From Flavobacteriales bacterium (lineage in GTDB: Bacteria > Bacteroidota > Bacteroidia > JACJYZ01): a stretch of DNA of 64,000 nucleotides. Position numbers and translations under genes: made by a program. This document shows, piece after piece, positions 43,528 through 52,752 of this stretch (the stretch's first letter is position 1; every line of letters starts with the position of its first letter). The DNA lies in the NCBI GenBank assembly GCA_020635855.1, contig JACJYZ010000002.1, positions 992,001 to 1,056,000 of the forward strand, given 5' to 3'. Below the pieces are notes generated by a model. It searched no databases. It saw nothing but the letters and a program-made list of their open reading frames with translations, and had not been told where the DNA came from.

Positions 43528-44375
43528 ATGACCCGGGAAAACGGATCCTGATCAACGGGTTTGCCAAAGGAGGAACCAATGTCTTGTGGAACATTCTTCA
43601 GTCTCACCCGCAAGTGTGTTCGTCTACCTATGAGCTGAATGAAATCTTCGGCAATCGGTCCGGCAAAAACAAAATCGTTAGCAAATTGGTCTACAGCCGA
43701 AGATTCAGTTGGCCTGTAGTGGGAACAGTGATGCGTTCCATGGTGAAACATGAATTGCAGCGCTGCAAAATATTAAATGCTACAGATGAAGACAACCGGT
43801 TCCGCGAGGAAGGAGTGCCCTACAACAGGCAAGAAGTTGAAAACAGCGTGTTGTGCGTGAAAGGAGTGAACGAAGACATTCGCATGACCGGCCTCCTGAA
43901 CCGGGTTTATTCGGAAGTGTATAACATAGGGTTGATTAGAAACGGTTACGCCATTGCGGAAAGTTGGCTGCGAAACGGAAACAGGAAGGCGGAAGAGGTA
44001 GGACGGTATTACCGAACTTACTGTGAGCGCATGCTGGAGGATGCACAAAAATACCCCAATTACAGGGTGGTGAAATTTGAAGATATGCTGGCAGAACCGT
44101 TCCGGGTGGGCGAGGAGCTCTTTTCGTTTGCATCACTGAAACCGGAAACGGTTAAGAAATTGCGCCTTAAGGTGAAACGTACCTTGGCGGAAGACGGAAG
44201 CCACAAAGCCAGGTTCGGAGAGTTAAACCGGAAATACTGGTTCGGACAGGAAGAAATTGCATCGGTTCTGCAACCCGGAATCAATAGGATACAGGCCGGT
44301 CGACTTACTCCGGAACAACGAGCCGCTTTCGAAAAGGAAGCCATGCCCATGCTGACATATTTCAATTACCAATAG
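43524..44375 (+). CDS. Sulfotransferase 2
   Basis: A 283-residue sulfotransferase-fold protein. The P-loop-like GFAKGGTNVLWNILQSHP (from about residue 12) binds the 5' side of PAPS, and NIGLIRNGYAIAESWLRNG is the 3'-phosphate motif. It differs clearly from the other three sulfotransferases, so a different acceptor is likely. ATG 43524 overlaps the upstream TGA. Confidence 0.78.
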   Translation: MNDPGKRILINGFAKGGTNVLWNILQSHPQVCSSTYELNEIFGNRSGKNKIVSKLVYSRRFSWPVVGTVMRSMVKHELQRCKILNATDEDNRFREEGVPYNRQEVENSVLCVKGVNEDIRMTGLLNRVYSEVYNIGLIRNGYAIAESWLRNGNRKAEEVGRYYRTYCERMLEDAQKYPNYRVVKFEDMLAEPFRVGEELFSFASLKPETVKKLRLKVKRTLAEDGSHKARFGELNRKYWFGQEEIASVLQPGINRIQAGRLTPEQRAAFEKEAMPMLTYFNYQ

Positions 44376-44388
44376 CAGGTGGAATTCC

Positions 44389-45309
44389 GTGACATCATAT
44401 GATTTGAATGGAAGCATGGTACAGGACGTCAGTGTAATCATCAGAAGTGTCTCGGAGCGCACGGAGAAACAGTGCCATGAAGCCGTATGTGCACAGGTAC
44501 CGGAAGGGCATGTGCGCATTGTGAAGGAACGACCTTTCAGCAATGCCGTTCGGGCCACCTACCGTGTGGGCATGGAAATGGGTTTGAAATGGACCATAGG
44601 CCTGGATGCCGATGTGATCCTGACCACACGGGCCATTCGGCAACTGGTTTCATTCGCGAATGCCCAGCCTGCGGAAGTATTCGAAGTGCAAGGGCGGATT
44701 CTTGACAAACTGTTCTGTATACCCAAGTCGGGTGGCCCCCATGCTTACCGCACGTCTTTGCTTGATAAAGCCATGGCATTCATACCTGAGGAAGGTTCAT
44801 CCCTCCGACCTGAATCCGCAGCTTTTGTATCCATGAAGAAGATTGGCCACCCTTTTGTGCACGGAGAACAGGTGTTTGGTGTGCATGACTTCGAACAGTA
44901 TTATATGGATATCTACCGGAAGGCTTTTGTGCATGCACACAAGTTTGAGAAATTCAGGGATGTGTTATTGAAAAGCTGGAAGGCAATGGCGGAAACAGAC
45001 CCTGACTACCAGGTTGCCATCCGCGGTTTCCTGGACGGGATCTCGCACAAAGGACAGGTGTATATCAACCGGGATCACTTCGAAACCAGCATCACCCGGA
45101 TCAAAGGACTGGAAACCTTTCAGGAAAAACAACATATAACCGATCCCTTGCATGCCACGTATGCGGATCACCTGATCGAGGGCTATAAGCCCGATGATGA
45201 CCTGAAAAATTTTGAGATCGAGATGAACCCGTTGTTGCCATTATACAGACCCAGGCCGAATTTGGTAAAGGCTTTTCTGAAAAAAACCTGGCATTACCTG
45301 AACAGATAG
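44389..45309 (+). CDS. Glycosyltransferase family 2-like protein
   Basis: This protein begins VSVIIRSVSERT, like a GT2 nucleotide-binding strand, and has a DxD-type motif in IGLDADVIL near residue 74. The rest (VFEVQGRILDKLF, QYYMDIYRKAFVHAHKF) is not a standard GT2 pattern, so it is a divergent member. The start is uncertain: GTG 44389 has AGGTGG upstream, while in-frame ATG 44416 gives the more usual MVQDVSVII. With the first start it is 306 residues. Confidence 0.68.
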   Translation: MTSYDLNGSMVQDVSVIIRSVSERTEKQCHEAVCAQVPEGHVRIVKERPFSNAVRATYRVGMEMGLKWTIGLDADVILTTRAIRQLVSFANAQPAEVFEVQGRILDKLFCIPKSGGPHAYRTSLLDKAMAFIPEEGSSLRPESAAFVSMKKIGHPFVHGEQVFGVHDFEQYYMDIYRKAFVHAHKFEKFRDVLLKSWKAMAETDPDYQVAIRGFLDGISHKGQVYINRDHFETSITRIKGLETFQEKQHITDPLHATYADHLIEGYKPDDDLKNFEIEMNPLLPLYRPRPNLVKAFLKKTWHYLNR

Positions 45310-45347
45310 AAAGATATTGATGTGAATTCCTGTATCAACTCGCATGT

Positions 45348-46493
45348 ATGTTGTTGTATGTAAGCAGAACCATCGGGAATACCAACGGCGTGGCCAAGTC
45401 TGCATTGGACGTGTATGAGGTGCTGAAGGCGATTGATCCGGAAGTGAAGGTGGTGAGCCCAGTGATCGTCGGTGCATCCGATGATTTCCTGAAAAATGCA
45501 CATGAGGTTAAGCCCCCCGTGAAAAATCCATTTCCTTCACCTGGTTTGGGTTTTCCCCTGGCATGGTACAGGTACAGGCAGAAAAAAGCCTACAATAAAA
45601 GCACATTCGGCTCCATGCATCCGGACCTGATTGTGGTGAACAGCCTGGCCAGCCATGAACTCAGGGAAGACATGCAGATCAATGCTCCGGCAGTCATGAT
45701 CGTGCGGGAGTCGCCGCGTCATTTTACCGATGGGAACCAGTCCCTCTCATGGGCTGAGAAGGCACTTGCGTCTTATCCGTTCCTCATCTTTGTATCCGGC
45801 AACTGCAGGGATGAGTGGCGTCAGAACAAACGCATCGGAGAGATCCCATCCTGGTACATTCCCAATTGTTGCGAAGAGCACAAGGTTGCTGAAGTTCAGA
45901 AACATTCTAAAAGAGAACTCAGGCAAAAATTGGGTATGACACCCGAAGAATTCGCACTCGTGTGTGTGGGCAGTTTCAGCCGGCGAAAAGGGCAGGACCT
46001 GTTGATTCGGTACCTGCCGCAAATGGTTGAAATAAAGCCCTCGCTCAAGCTTTACTTTGTAGGCAACGACCGGAATGAATTCGGTGATTTCATAAGAACA
46101 CAATTGCAGGAACAAAACCTGGAGGGTTCGGTGGTGTTTACCGGGCAAAGCGATGAGGCGCTTTCCTACATCGCGGCCGCAGATGTCATGATGGTGCCTT
46201 CACGTGCAGAGGCATTGCCAAGGGTGGTGCTTGAAGCCATGGCCCTGAAAACACCCGTGATCGCTTCAGACGTGGATGGCATTCCGGAACTGATCCGACA
46301 TGAAATCACCGGCCTGCTTTTTCCGATGGATCAGACCGAGGCTTTGGTAACCTGTTTCGGGAGGCTTGTTTCGGATGCCAAACATTCGCAGGAGATGGCG
46401 GAACAAGCCCGTCAAACGTATTGGCGGGAGTTTTCATGCGAAAAGCTGAGGTCGCGTTACAAACAAGCCATCCTTGATATTCTTTCTACTTAA
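45348..46493 (+). CDS. Glycosyltransferase family 4
   Basis: A 381-residue GT-B fold protein. It starts MLLYVSRTIGNTNGV with the donor-side glycine loop, and the second domain has VCVGSFSRRKGQDLL and the catalytic E-x7-E-type region MMVPSRAEALPRVVLEAMAL. The family uses retaining chemistry with nucleotide sugars. The acceptor and donor cannot be assigned. It directly precedes the nonulosonate cassette. Confidence 0.88.
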   Translation: MLLYVSRTIGNTNGVAKSALDVYEVLKAIDPEVKVVSPVIVGASDDFLKNAHEVKPPVKNPFPSPGLGFPLAWYRYRQKKAYNKSTFGSMHPDLIVVNSLASHELREDMQINAPAVMIVRESPRHFTDGNQSLSWAEKALASYPFLIFVSGNCRDEWRQNKRIGEIPSWYIPNCCEEHKVAEVQKHSKRELRQKLGMTPEEFALVCVGSFSRRKGQDLLIRYLPQMVEIKPSLKLYFVGNDRNEFGDFIRTQLQEQNLEGSVVFTGQSDEALSYIAAADVMMVPSRAEALPRVVLEAMALKTPVIASDVDGIPELIRHEITGLLFPMDQTEALVTCFGRLVSDAKHSQEMAEQARQTYWREFSCEKLRSRYKQAILDILST

Positions 46494-46520
46494 TTATCTT
46501 TGGTTCAAATTCAAAATTCT

Positions 46521-47405
46521 ATGTTCGTTAAAAGCTATGAGTCGCCCATTGTAATCGCTGAAATTGGTTGCAACCATAAGGGTGAATTCGAAATTGCCAA
46601 GGAGCTGATCAGGATCGCCAAGGAATGTAATGCACATGTGGCCAAGTTCCAGAAAAGAAATCCGAAGGAGTTGTTGACGGAGGAACAATACAATGCACCG
46701 CATCCCAATCAGATGCATTCCTACGGCGATACATATGGCGAGCACAGGGAGTTCCTGGAACTTTCACAGGAACAGCATGCAGACCTGAAAAAATACTGTG
46801 AACAGCACGACATTGAATATTCAACTTCAGTATGGGATGTCACTTCCGCAAGGGAAATGATCGCCATTGAGCCGAAGTTCCTCAAAGTGCCCTCCGCCTG
46901 TAACAACCACACCGAACTCTTGCAGGTGCTGCGTGATGAGTTCAAAGGAGAGGTGCATTTGTCTACCGGCATGACCACGTCGGATGAAGTGGAAGAAGTG
47001 GTGCGCTTTTTCGAGGAGAAGGGAGATGCAAAGGACCGATTGGTTATCTACAATTGTACATCTGGGTATCCGGTTCCTTTCAAGGATGTTTGCCTCCTGG
47101 AAATTCTGAAACTGCGGGAGAAATATGAAGGACGCGTGATCGGCTTTGGTTTTTCCGGACATCACCTGGGTATTGCCATCGACAACGCCGCATATACGCT
47201 GGGTGCCCGATGGGTGGAAAGACATTTCACCAAAGACCGCACTTGGAAAGGAACGGATCATGCCGCTTCGCTTGAACCCAACGGCCTCAAAAAACTGATC
47301 CGTGACCTGAATGCCACCCACGAATCCCTGAGATACAAACAAGAAGAGATCCTGCCAATCGAGCAGGTGCAGCGTGACAAGTTAAAGTTCAGGAAGCATG
47401 CCTAA
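46521..47405 (+). CDS. Short NeuB-type nonulosonate synthase
   Basis: A 294-residue condensing enzyme that joins a mannose-type sugar to phosphoenolpyruvate. Motifs: AEIGCNHKGEFEIAK, then VAKFQKRNP, KVPSACNNHTELL, LSTGMTTSDEV, and ERHFTKDRTWKGTDHAASLE. The SAF (antifreeze-like) C-terminal domain of standard NeuB, about 60 residues, is absent; the protein stops at KLKFRKHA where that domain would begin. SGHH replaces the usual SDHT. ATG 46521 is preferred to the in-frame TTG 46500 because homology begins there. It overlaps the next gene by 8 bp. The pairing with a phosphatase fusion suggests a 9-phosphate product. Confidence 0.87.
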   Translation: MFVKSYESPIVIAEIGCNHKGEFEIAKELIRIAKECNAHVAKFQKRNPKELLTEEQYNAPHPNQMHSYGDTYGEHREFLELSQEQHADLKKYCEQHDIEYSTSVWDVTSAREMIAIEPKFLKVPSACNNHTELLQVLRDEFKGEVHLSTGMTTSDEVEEVVRFFEEKGDAKDRLVIYNCTSGYPVPFKDVCLLEILKLREKYEGRVIGFGFSGHHLGIAIDNAAYTLGARWVERHFTKDRTWKGTDHAASLEPNGLKKLIRDLNATHESLRYKQEEILPIEQVQRDKLKFRKHA

Positions 47406-48561
47406 GGTCTTCGGCTTTGTGCCCGTGAGGTGTGGCAGCAAGTCCATTCCCTTTAAGAACGGAAAGAACTTTTGCGGCAAGCCTCTTGTGTATTGGGTCG
47501 TGAAAGCATTGCACGATGCGGCGTCTGTAGACCGGGTTGTGGTTGCCACTGATTGCAACGAACTGGAAGCGCTGGTGAACGGCTTCGGGCTGGCAAAAGT
47601 GGAAGTGTACCGCAGGTCGGAAGAAAATGCGCGCGATCATTCATCAACCGAAAGCGTAATGATGGAATACCTTCGGCAAAGTCAGTCGGAGGGCCAGGAT
47701 GTGATGATTCTTGCGCAAGCCACCAGTCCGCTTACCGGCTCTGAAGACATAGAGCGGGCCTTGAAGTTGCTCAGGTCAGGTGAAAAGGATTCGCTCCTGA
47801 GCGTGGTCAGAACCAAGCGTTTTTTCTGGACGGAAGATGGCGTTGCGGTGAATTATAATCCTGCGGAACGTCCCAGAAGACAGGATTTTTCCGGGCAGCT
47901 GATGGAGAACGGTGCCTTTTACATTAATACCGTGGCCAACATTTTGCGCGATCACAACCGTCTTTCAGGTAGCATCGGTGTATATGAAATGCTCGAGTAT
48001 ACAGCCGTTGAAATCGATGAAGAATCGGATTGGCTGGTGGCGGAGCAGTTGATGCGGAAACACCAGACATATCAGAAACCTGCACACACGATCAAATTGC
48101 TGATGATGGATGTGGACGGTGTACTGACCGATGCAGGCATGTACTACTCGGAGAAGGGTGATGAACTCAAGAAGTTCAATACCCATGACGGGAAGGGCAT
48201 CGAACTTTTGCGCGGCAAAGGCGTAAAGACCGCCATCATTACTTCGGAAAATACAGAGATTGTAGCAAGAAGGGCGCGAAAACTCAAGATCGATCACCTT
48301 CACCAGGGAGTGCAAAACAAACTCGAAGTTGCCGAAGAAATATGCAGGAAAGAGTCGGTCGGATGGCATGAAGTGGCCTATATAGGAGACGACATCAACG
48401 ACCTGGATGTTCTAAGGAAAGTCGGACTTCCTGCTTGTCCGGCCAATGCGCTGGAAACCGTCAGGCAGGTTCCGGGGATTCTGCACCTCACACGATCCGG
48501 TGGAAGCGGAGCTGTGAGAGAATTAGTGACGTATATTTTGGAAACATATCAATATGGATAG
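47398..48561 (+). CDS. CMP-nonulosonate synthetase fused to KdsC-like phosphatase
   Basis: A 387-residue fusion. Residues 1-225 are a NeuA-type cytidylyltransferase (VPVRCGSKSIPFKNGK, LAQATSPLTG). Residues about 230-387 are a HAD phosphatase of the KDO-8-phosphate phosphatase type: Asp238 and Asp240 in MDVDGVLTD, GIELLRGKGVKTAIITSEN, GDDINDLDVL and SGGSGAVREL. This supports a route in which a nonulosonate 9-phosphate is dephosphorylated and then activated with CTP. Related fused or paired genes exist in animals and in Bacteroides KDN synthesis. No sugar 2-epimerase for ManNAc was seen here, which leaves KDN possible. Confidence 0.87.
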   Translation: MPKVFGFVPVRCGSKSIPFKNGKNFCGKPLVYWVVKALHDAASVDRVVVATDCNELEALVNGFGLAKVEVYRRSEENARDHSSTESVMMEYLRQSQSEGQDVMILAQATSPLTGSEDIERALKLLRSGEKDSLLSVVRTKRFFWTEDGVAVNYNPAERPRRQDFSGQLMENGAFYINTVANILRDHNRLSGSIGVYEMLEYTAVEIDEESDWLVAEQLMRKHQTYQKPAHTIKLLMMDVDGVLTDAGMYYSEKGDELKKFNTHDGKGIELLRGKGVKTAIITSENTEIVARRARKLKIDHLHQGVQNKLEVAEEICRKESVGWHEVAYIGDDINDLDVLRKVGLPACPANALETVRQVPGILHLTRSGGSGAVRELVTYILETYQYG

Positions 48562-49459
48562 TGTTCGGTACCGGTTGTTGAGAAAAGGAAGCGTGGGCTT
48601 AGCCATCGCTGCCGGATGGCTGGACCGGCTTGCCAAGGCATCAGACCCGTTGGGTGGTCTCCGGTTGACAACCAAACAGAAGAAACTGATAAGGACCAAT
48701 GAATCATTGCATCGGGCCTATGAACAAGTAGATCGGTGCTTTATCCTCGCTTGCGGACCCTCCATCAACAAAATGGATCTGGTAAGGCTGAAAGGGGAGT
48801 TCTGTCTGAGTGTAAGCAACTTCTTTGTGCATGACGCTTTCCGTGCCATCCGCCCAAAGTTCCACCTGTTTGCACCGTCCCATCATCCCATTACCGAAGC
48901 GCAGTTCAATTCCTGGTTGCAGGACCTGGAGTCGAACCTGAAAGACAACACGGAAACCGAGGTCATGATGTCGGTGACCGATGCCCGGATCGTGGCTGCC
49001 AACAATCGGTTCCCGGAGAATAAATGCCGGTATTATGTCACCAACCATGGATTCCCCGCAGGCATGACCGATCCGTTTAATTTCTCCAAGCCGATTCCCA
49101 AAGTGCAAACAGTGGCACACGCAGCCATGTACCTGGCCATGTACATAGGCATCCGAAAAATATACCTGGTGGGGTTTGACCATGACATGATCCTGCATCT
49201 CGACCAGTACAAGCATTTTTATGAAGCCGATAAAAGCAAGCTCGTGCAAAGCGGCTACAACGAATGGGGTGAGCATCGCGATCTTGAAGTCATCGGTGCT
49301 CATTACAAGAACATGTGGCAGATATACAAGCAGGTGAAGGAAGTGGCCAACCAGTCGGGCACGGAAATAGTGAACGTCACGCCCGGTAGCCTGTTGAATG
49401 TGTTCCCAAGGGAGAGTTTTGAAGACATACTCGCCCGAAAACAACCCACCACCCTATGA
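48554..49459 (+). CDS. DUF115-like protein, candidate nonulosonate transferase
   Basis: A 301-residue protein. FILACGPSINKMDLV has the GPS motif at about 68-70 typical of DUF115/Maf-type and of some sialyltransferase proteins. FCLSVSNFF, PKFHLFAPSH and KIYLVGFDH follow in the order seen in DUF115 members. Maf proteins transfer pseudaminic or legionaminic acid, and the gene overlaps the CMP-nonulosonate synthetase by 8 bp. Transfer of the nonulosonate to the glycan is therefore the most reasonable guess, not a demonstrated function. Confidence 0.65.
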   Translation: MDSVRYRLLRKGSVGLAIAAGWLDRLAKASDPLGGLRLTTKQKKLIRTNESLHRAYEQVDRCFILACGPSINKMDLVRLKGEFCLSVSNFFVHDAFRAIRPKFHLFAPSHHPITEAQFNSWLQDLESNLKDNTETEVMMSVTDARIVAANNRFPENKCRYYVTNHGFPAGMTDPFNFSKPIPKVQTVAHAAMYLAMYIGIRKIYLVGFDHDMILHLDQYKHFYEADKSKLVQSGYNEWGEHRDLEVIGAHYKNMWQIYKQVKEVANQSGTEIVNVTPGSLLNVFPRESFEDILARKQPTTL

Positions 49460-50061
49460 TCCGAATGATGTATTTGATGCTCTTCCACGGCATGATCCCG
49501 ATACGGAAGAATGGTACCTGGTACAGGCGTTTTACCCCTGCCTATTCTCTGAAACGAACCATGCAGATGTTCAACAGGATCAACGGTGGCGTGATCGTCG
49601 AGATCGGCTCCGGCCTGCAGGGAAAAATGTCCGGAGATAGCATGCGCTATTGGGTGAAAACCCGTGCGAGAGAAATTTACGCACTGGACCTGGATGAAAA
49701 ACAACTGACATCACTTGAGCCGCTGGTGAAGAAAGATAACCGGATCAAGCCGCTTCTTCAGGACGGCCTGGTGTTTCTCACCGAATACGACAAACAGATA
49801 TCCCTGTTGTATCTTGATTTTTGGACCCCTGAAGACGGCATGCCGGTGGAAGGCATGAACCGCGCCGAAAATTACCTGAAAGCATACCAGAATGCCAGGG
49901 AAAAAATGGCGCCTACCAGCATGATCCTGATTGATGATACAGACCATATGGCTCCCTGGAAGCATTCCCTGATTATTCCGGAAGCAAGGAAAGACGGTTA
50001 CATAGTGGAGTGGACAGGGCGTCAGACATTACTGACCCGGATGGAGGCAAATGCAAACTAA
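49456..50061 (+). CDS. SAM-dependent methyltransferase-fold protein
   Basis: A 201-residue Rossmann-type protein. Motif I is VIVEIGSGLQGKM near residue 46, post-I has IYALDLDEKQL, and LLYLDFWTPEDG is the third strand with an acidic end, followed by MILIDDTDHMAPW. The pattern resembles class I methyltransferases of the Methyltransf_24 kind. The substrate is unknown. The start overlaps the upstream stop by 4 bases (ATGA). Confidence 0.68.
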   Translation: MIRMMYLMLFHGMIPIRKNGTWYRRFTPAYSLKRTMQMFNRINGGVIVEIGSGLQGKMSGDSMRYWVKTRAREIYALDLDEKQLTSLEPLVKKDNRIKPLLQDGLVFLTEYDKQISLLYLDFWTPEDGMPVEGMNRAENYLKAYQNAREKMAPTSMILIDDTDHMAPWKHSLIIPEARKDGYIVEWTGRQTLLTRMEANAN

Positions 50062-50082
50062 CCATCCATTGAACGGATAAAT

Positions 50083-50850
50083 ATGTGGGTACTTTGTGGT
50101 GGCATGGAAAGATCGGGTTCTACCCTGCAATATCAACTCGCAAAAGAGATTGTTGAAACGGCGGGTCTGGGCGAAGGCAAAGGCTGGGTGAACGATGCAT
50201 CAATGGAAGAACTGATTCGCACCAAGCCGGATGACCGGTATTATGTGATCAAGTCTCACGCATATCTCAAGTCGTTTGATCAGTTGCCCCGGAAACTATG
50301 CGTGTACTCTTACCGGGATGCAAGGGATGTGGTCGTGTCCCTGATGCGCAAGAATGACAAAACCTTCGATGAAGTGTGTGATTGGGCCATGTTGCAAAAA
50401 CTGGTGAATAACTTTCGGAAATGGACGTCCCTCGATCAGGTGCACATCGCCAAGTATGAGACTTTCAACAAAGACCTGGAAACGGCAACCGGTCAACTGG
50501 CTGCATTTCTGGGGGCAAAGGAATTGAATGCCTCTCAGGTCGCATCGATTGCGGCCGCATTCTCCATCGATGCGCAAAAGAAAAGGATGGAAGCCGTAAA
50601 AGCAGGGGAAGGGGAAGTGTTGGAAATCCAGGGGCAGATGGTGTCGGGAAGCTCCCTGTTGCACAGCAATCACATTCAAAGCGGAGAAAGCGGAGATTAC
50701 GAACAATACCTTACCCGTGGGGAGATTGCATTCATAGAACACAGCATAGGAGCCTGGATGACGAAAAACGGATACCCGTTGACCATTGGTAAACTGGAGG
50801 CCTCATGCCGCTACGGATGGCGGCGGCTGAAAACAAAACTATCGGTTTGA
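50083..50850 (+). CDS. Sulfotransferase 3
   Basis: A 255-residue sulfotransferase-domain protein. The PAPS loop CGGMERSGSTLQYQLAKE lies at the very N-terminus (about 5-22), and VYSYRDARDVVVSLMRK is the 3'-phosphate motif. Both are complete. It is adjacent to the methyltransferase-fold gene, with the next glycosyltransferase overlapping its end. Confidence 0.85.
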   Translation: MWVLCGGMERSGSTLQYQLAKEIVETAGLGEGKGWVNDASMEELIRTKPDDRYYVIKSHAYLKSFDQLPRKLCVYSYRDARDVVVSLMRKNDKTFDEVCDWAMLQKLVNNFRKWTSLDQVHIAKYETFNKDLETATGQLAAFLGAKELNASQVASIAAAFSIDAQKKRMEAVKAGEGEVLEIQGQMVSGSSLLHSNHIQSGESGDYEQYLTRGEIAFIEHSIGAWMTKNGYPLTIGKLEASCRYGWRRLKTKLSV

Positions 50851-51941
50851 AACGTGTAGCGCTATTTCTGGACAGGCCTTATGTGGATGCGCATTATTGC
50901 TTCACTGAACTGGCCCGTCATTTTGCGGAAGGCGGTTATCTGGTAGACCTGTATCATATTGAGAACCCTTTCAACCCGCCTCCTGCATTTTATGATACCC
51001 GCATCCGGTTGTTCCGTTTTCCCCAGTCGGTATGGCAGAAAGCTGACTTCTGGATCAGGCATTTGCTCAAACAAGACCGGCGGTATGACGCGGTGGTAGG
51101 TACACCGGTCATGGGTGCGATATTGGCGAACAGGGTGGCCCGCCTGAGACGTATTCCAATGATCTACCTGGCAGATGAAGTATTCGACCCCGAAGTGAAC
51201 GATCATGCATTGAAAAACATACACCAGCTGAAGCGGATAGACAGGAAAATCAATGCCAGGGCCTGGTGTACCATTGCTCTCGGAGAAGAACGCTTCCGGT
51301 ACCAGAAGGAAGTGAACCGGTTGCCTAATGATCATACTTGTTTTGTGATCCCCAATGCACCGCCGGGAGCAGCAGATCATCTGCAAAGTCATTTTTACCG
51401 GGATATGTTCGGATTGGATGACAAGCCGATTGTGTTATTGGTTGGAACCCTCCAGTGGTCGTTGGCAAAGAAGATTTTCGAAGCAACCAGGTCGTTCCGG
51501 GATAAGCCTTATCACATGGTGCTGCAGGGCCGGTCCAAAGGGAGTTTGCTCTTTCAAGATCACCCCTTTATTAAACTGTCAACCATGCCCCTGCCGTCTT
51601 ACCTGCTGAATTATGCCATTAGCTCTGCAGACCTGGGTCTGGTGTTATACGATCAAAGCATTCCCAAGGAGGTGGTGAATGCGCCCACAGGTGGCAAGAT
51701 AGGCGCATATTTGAAAAATAAACTACCTTTGATTGCGGGCAATGTGGATGATTTCAGGCGCTTTGAGACGGAAGGTGTGGGGGTGTTCTGGGATGGTGAA
51801 GAAGATATTGATGCGGTCATTCAACGCGCCCTCGGTCGCAGGCAGATGCTTGCGCAGAACATCCCGGAGTTTTATGAAAAGAATTATAACTATTCCCGGT
51901 TTTTCCAGCCTCTGTTGAATCAACTGAATGAGATTGTTTAG
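50805..51941 (+). CDS. Glycosyltransferase, GT-B fold
   Basis: A protein of 378 residues from ATG 50805. An in-frame TTG at 50847 would overlap the upstream TGA as TTGA and give MKRVALFLDRPYV, which may be the true start. RVALFLDRPYVDAHYCF begins the donor domain, and the second half has VLLVGTLQWSLAKKIF and ADLGLVLYDQSIPKEVVNAP with an acidic catalytic region. It resembles family 4-like enzymes but is divergent. Donor and acceptor are unknown. Confidence 0.75.
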   Translation: MPLRMAAAENKTIGLKRVALFLDRPYVDAHYCFTELARHFAEGGYLVDLYHIENPFNPPPAFYDTRIRLFRFPQSVWQKADFWIRHLLKQDRRYDAVVGTPVMGAILANRVARLRRIPMIYLADEVFDPEVNDHALKNIHQLKRIDRKINARAWCTIALGEERFRYQKEVNRLPNDHTCFVIPNAPPGAADHLQSHFYRDMFGLDDKPIVLLVGTLQWSLAKKIFEATRSFRDKPYHMVLQGRSKGSLLFQDHPFIKLSTMPLPSYLLNYAISSADLGLVLYDQSIPKEVVNAPTGGKIGAYLKNKLPLIAGNVDDFRRFETEGVGVFWDGEEDIDAVIQRALGRRQMLAQNIPEFYEKNYNYSRFFQPLLNQLNEIV

Positions 51942-52662
51942 CTTCTTGTCCTTTCTCAGACGTGATCTGTTGCCGCTGGTCAAACAGATGTACGCCAATA
52001 AAATGGTGGAAGCCGATTTGAGAAAGCGGGGATTGGACGTCTTCGTGTCACCTCGCTACCGCGTGGTGGATTGTGAGTTCGAAGGGTTCAACAAGTTGTT
52101 CGGTTCAGGGAAGCTCGCCCATTGCAAAGTGGGCGCATATACATACTTCCAGGATGGAACCAACATTGCATATGCCAACATCGGCCGCTATTGCAGCTTC
52201 GGACCCGGAAGCATAGTGGCGCATGGCGAGCATCCCCTGCATTTTGTCAGTACCAGTCCCTTGTTTTATAATCCCTATCTGCCCTGGCGATCACAGAAGT
52301 TCACAGACAAGGTGCTGCATAACGAGCATAAAACGGTTGAGATCGGATCCGATGTTTGGGTGGGATTCAATTGCTATATCAAAGATGGTGTCCGCATCGG
52401 TACGGGTAGTGTCATTGCATCGGGGTCTGTGGTGGTGAATGATGTGGAACCCTACAGCATAGTGGGTGGCCTGCCAGCCAGGGAAATCAGGAAGCGGTTC
52501 CCGGAACCTGTCATAGCGCGTCTGCTCGAATCACGTTGGTGGGAAATGGAGCCCGAGCGCCTCCCTGAAATCAAAGCGCTGTTTCAAACGCCGGTCGACG
52601 ATGCCCTCATGGATGCATTGACGGAAGCCCTGGATAAAATTGCCGCCCATTCGCATCAATGA
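51928..52662 (+). CDS. Hexapeptide-repeat acyltransferase, CatB-like
   Basis: A 244-residue left-handed beta-helix protein. Hexapeptide repeats begin at about 70 (CKVGAYTYFQDGTNI, NIGRYCSFGPGSIV). The catalytic His region is HGEHPL, and a second repeat block (EIGSDVWVGFNCYI, GVRIGTGSVIASGSVVV) ends with the VGGLPAREIRKRF signature of the xenobiotic acetyltransferase group. It transfers acetyl or another acyl group from CoA, probably to a sugar hydroxyl or amine. It overlaps the previous gene by 14 bp. Confidence 0.85.
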   Translation: MRLFSFLSFLRRDLLPLVKQMYANKMVEADLRKRGLDVFVSPRYRVVDCEFEGFNKLFGSGKLAHCKVGAYTYFQDGTNIAYANIGRYCSFGPGSIVAHGEHPLHFVSTSPLFYNPYLPWRSQKFTDKVLHNEHKTVEIGSDVWVGFNCYIKDGVRIGTGSVIASGSVVVNDVEPYSIVGGLPAREIRKRFPEPVIARLLESRWWEMEPERLPEIKALFQTPVDDALMDALTEALDKIAAHSHQ

Positions 52663-52752
52663 TTCATTTCATTCAACCATATTTGCAAGCGGAATGTGCA
52701 TCCTTATCGGTTTCGGTATGCAATGCCGGAAGCGTTCGATCCATGATTTGAA

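Noticed and set aside
52663..52752. Internal promoter in the largest gap of the glycan locus
   Set aside because: Only an imperfect -7-like CATATTTG is seen, with no partner box.
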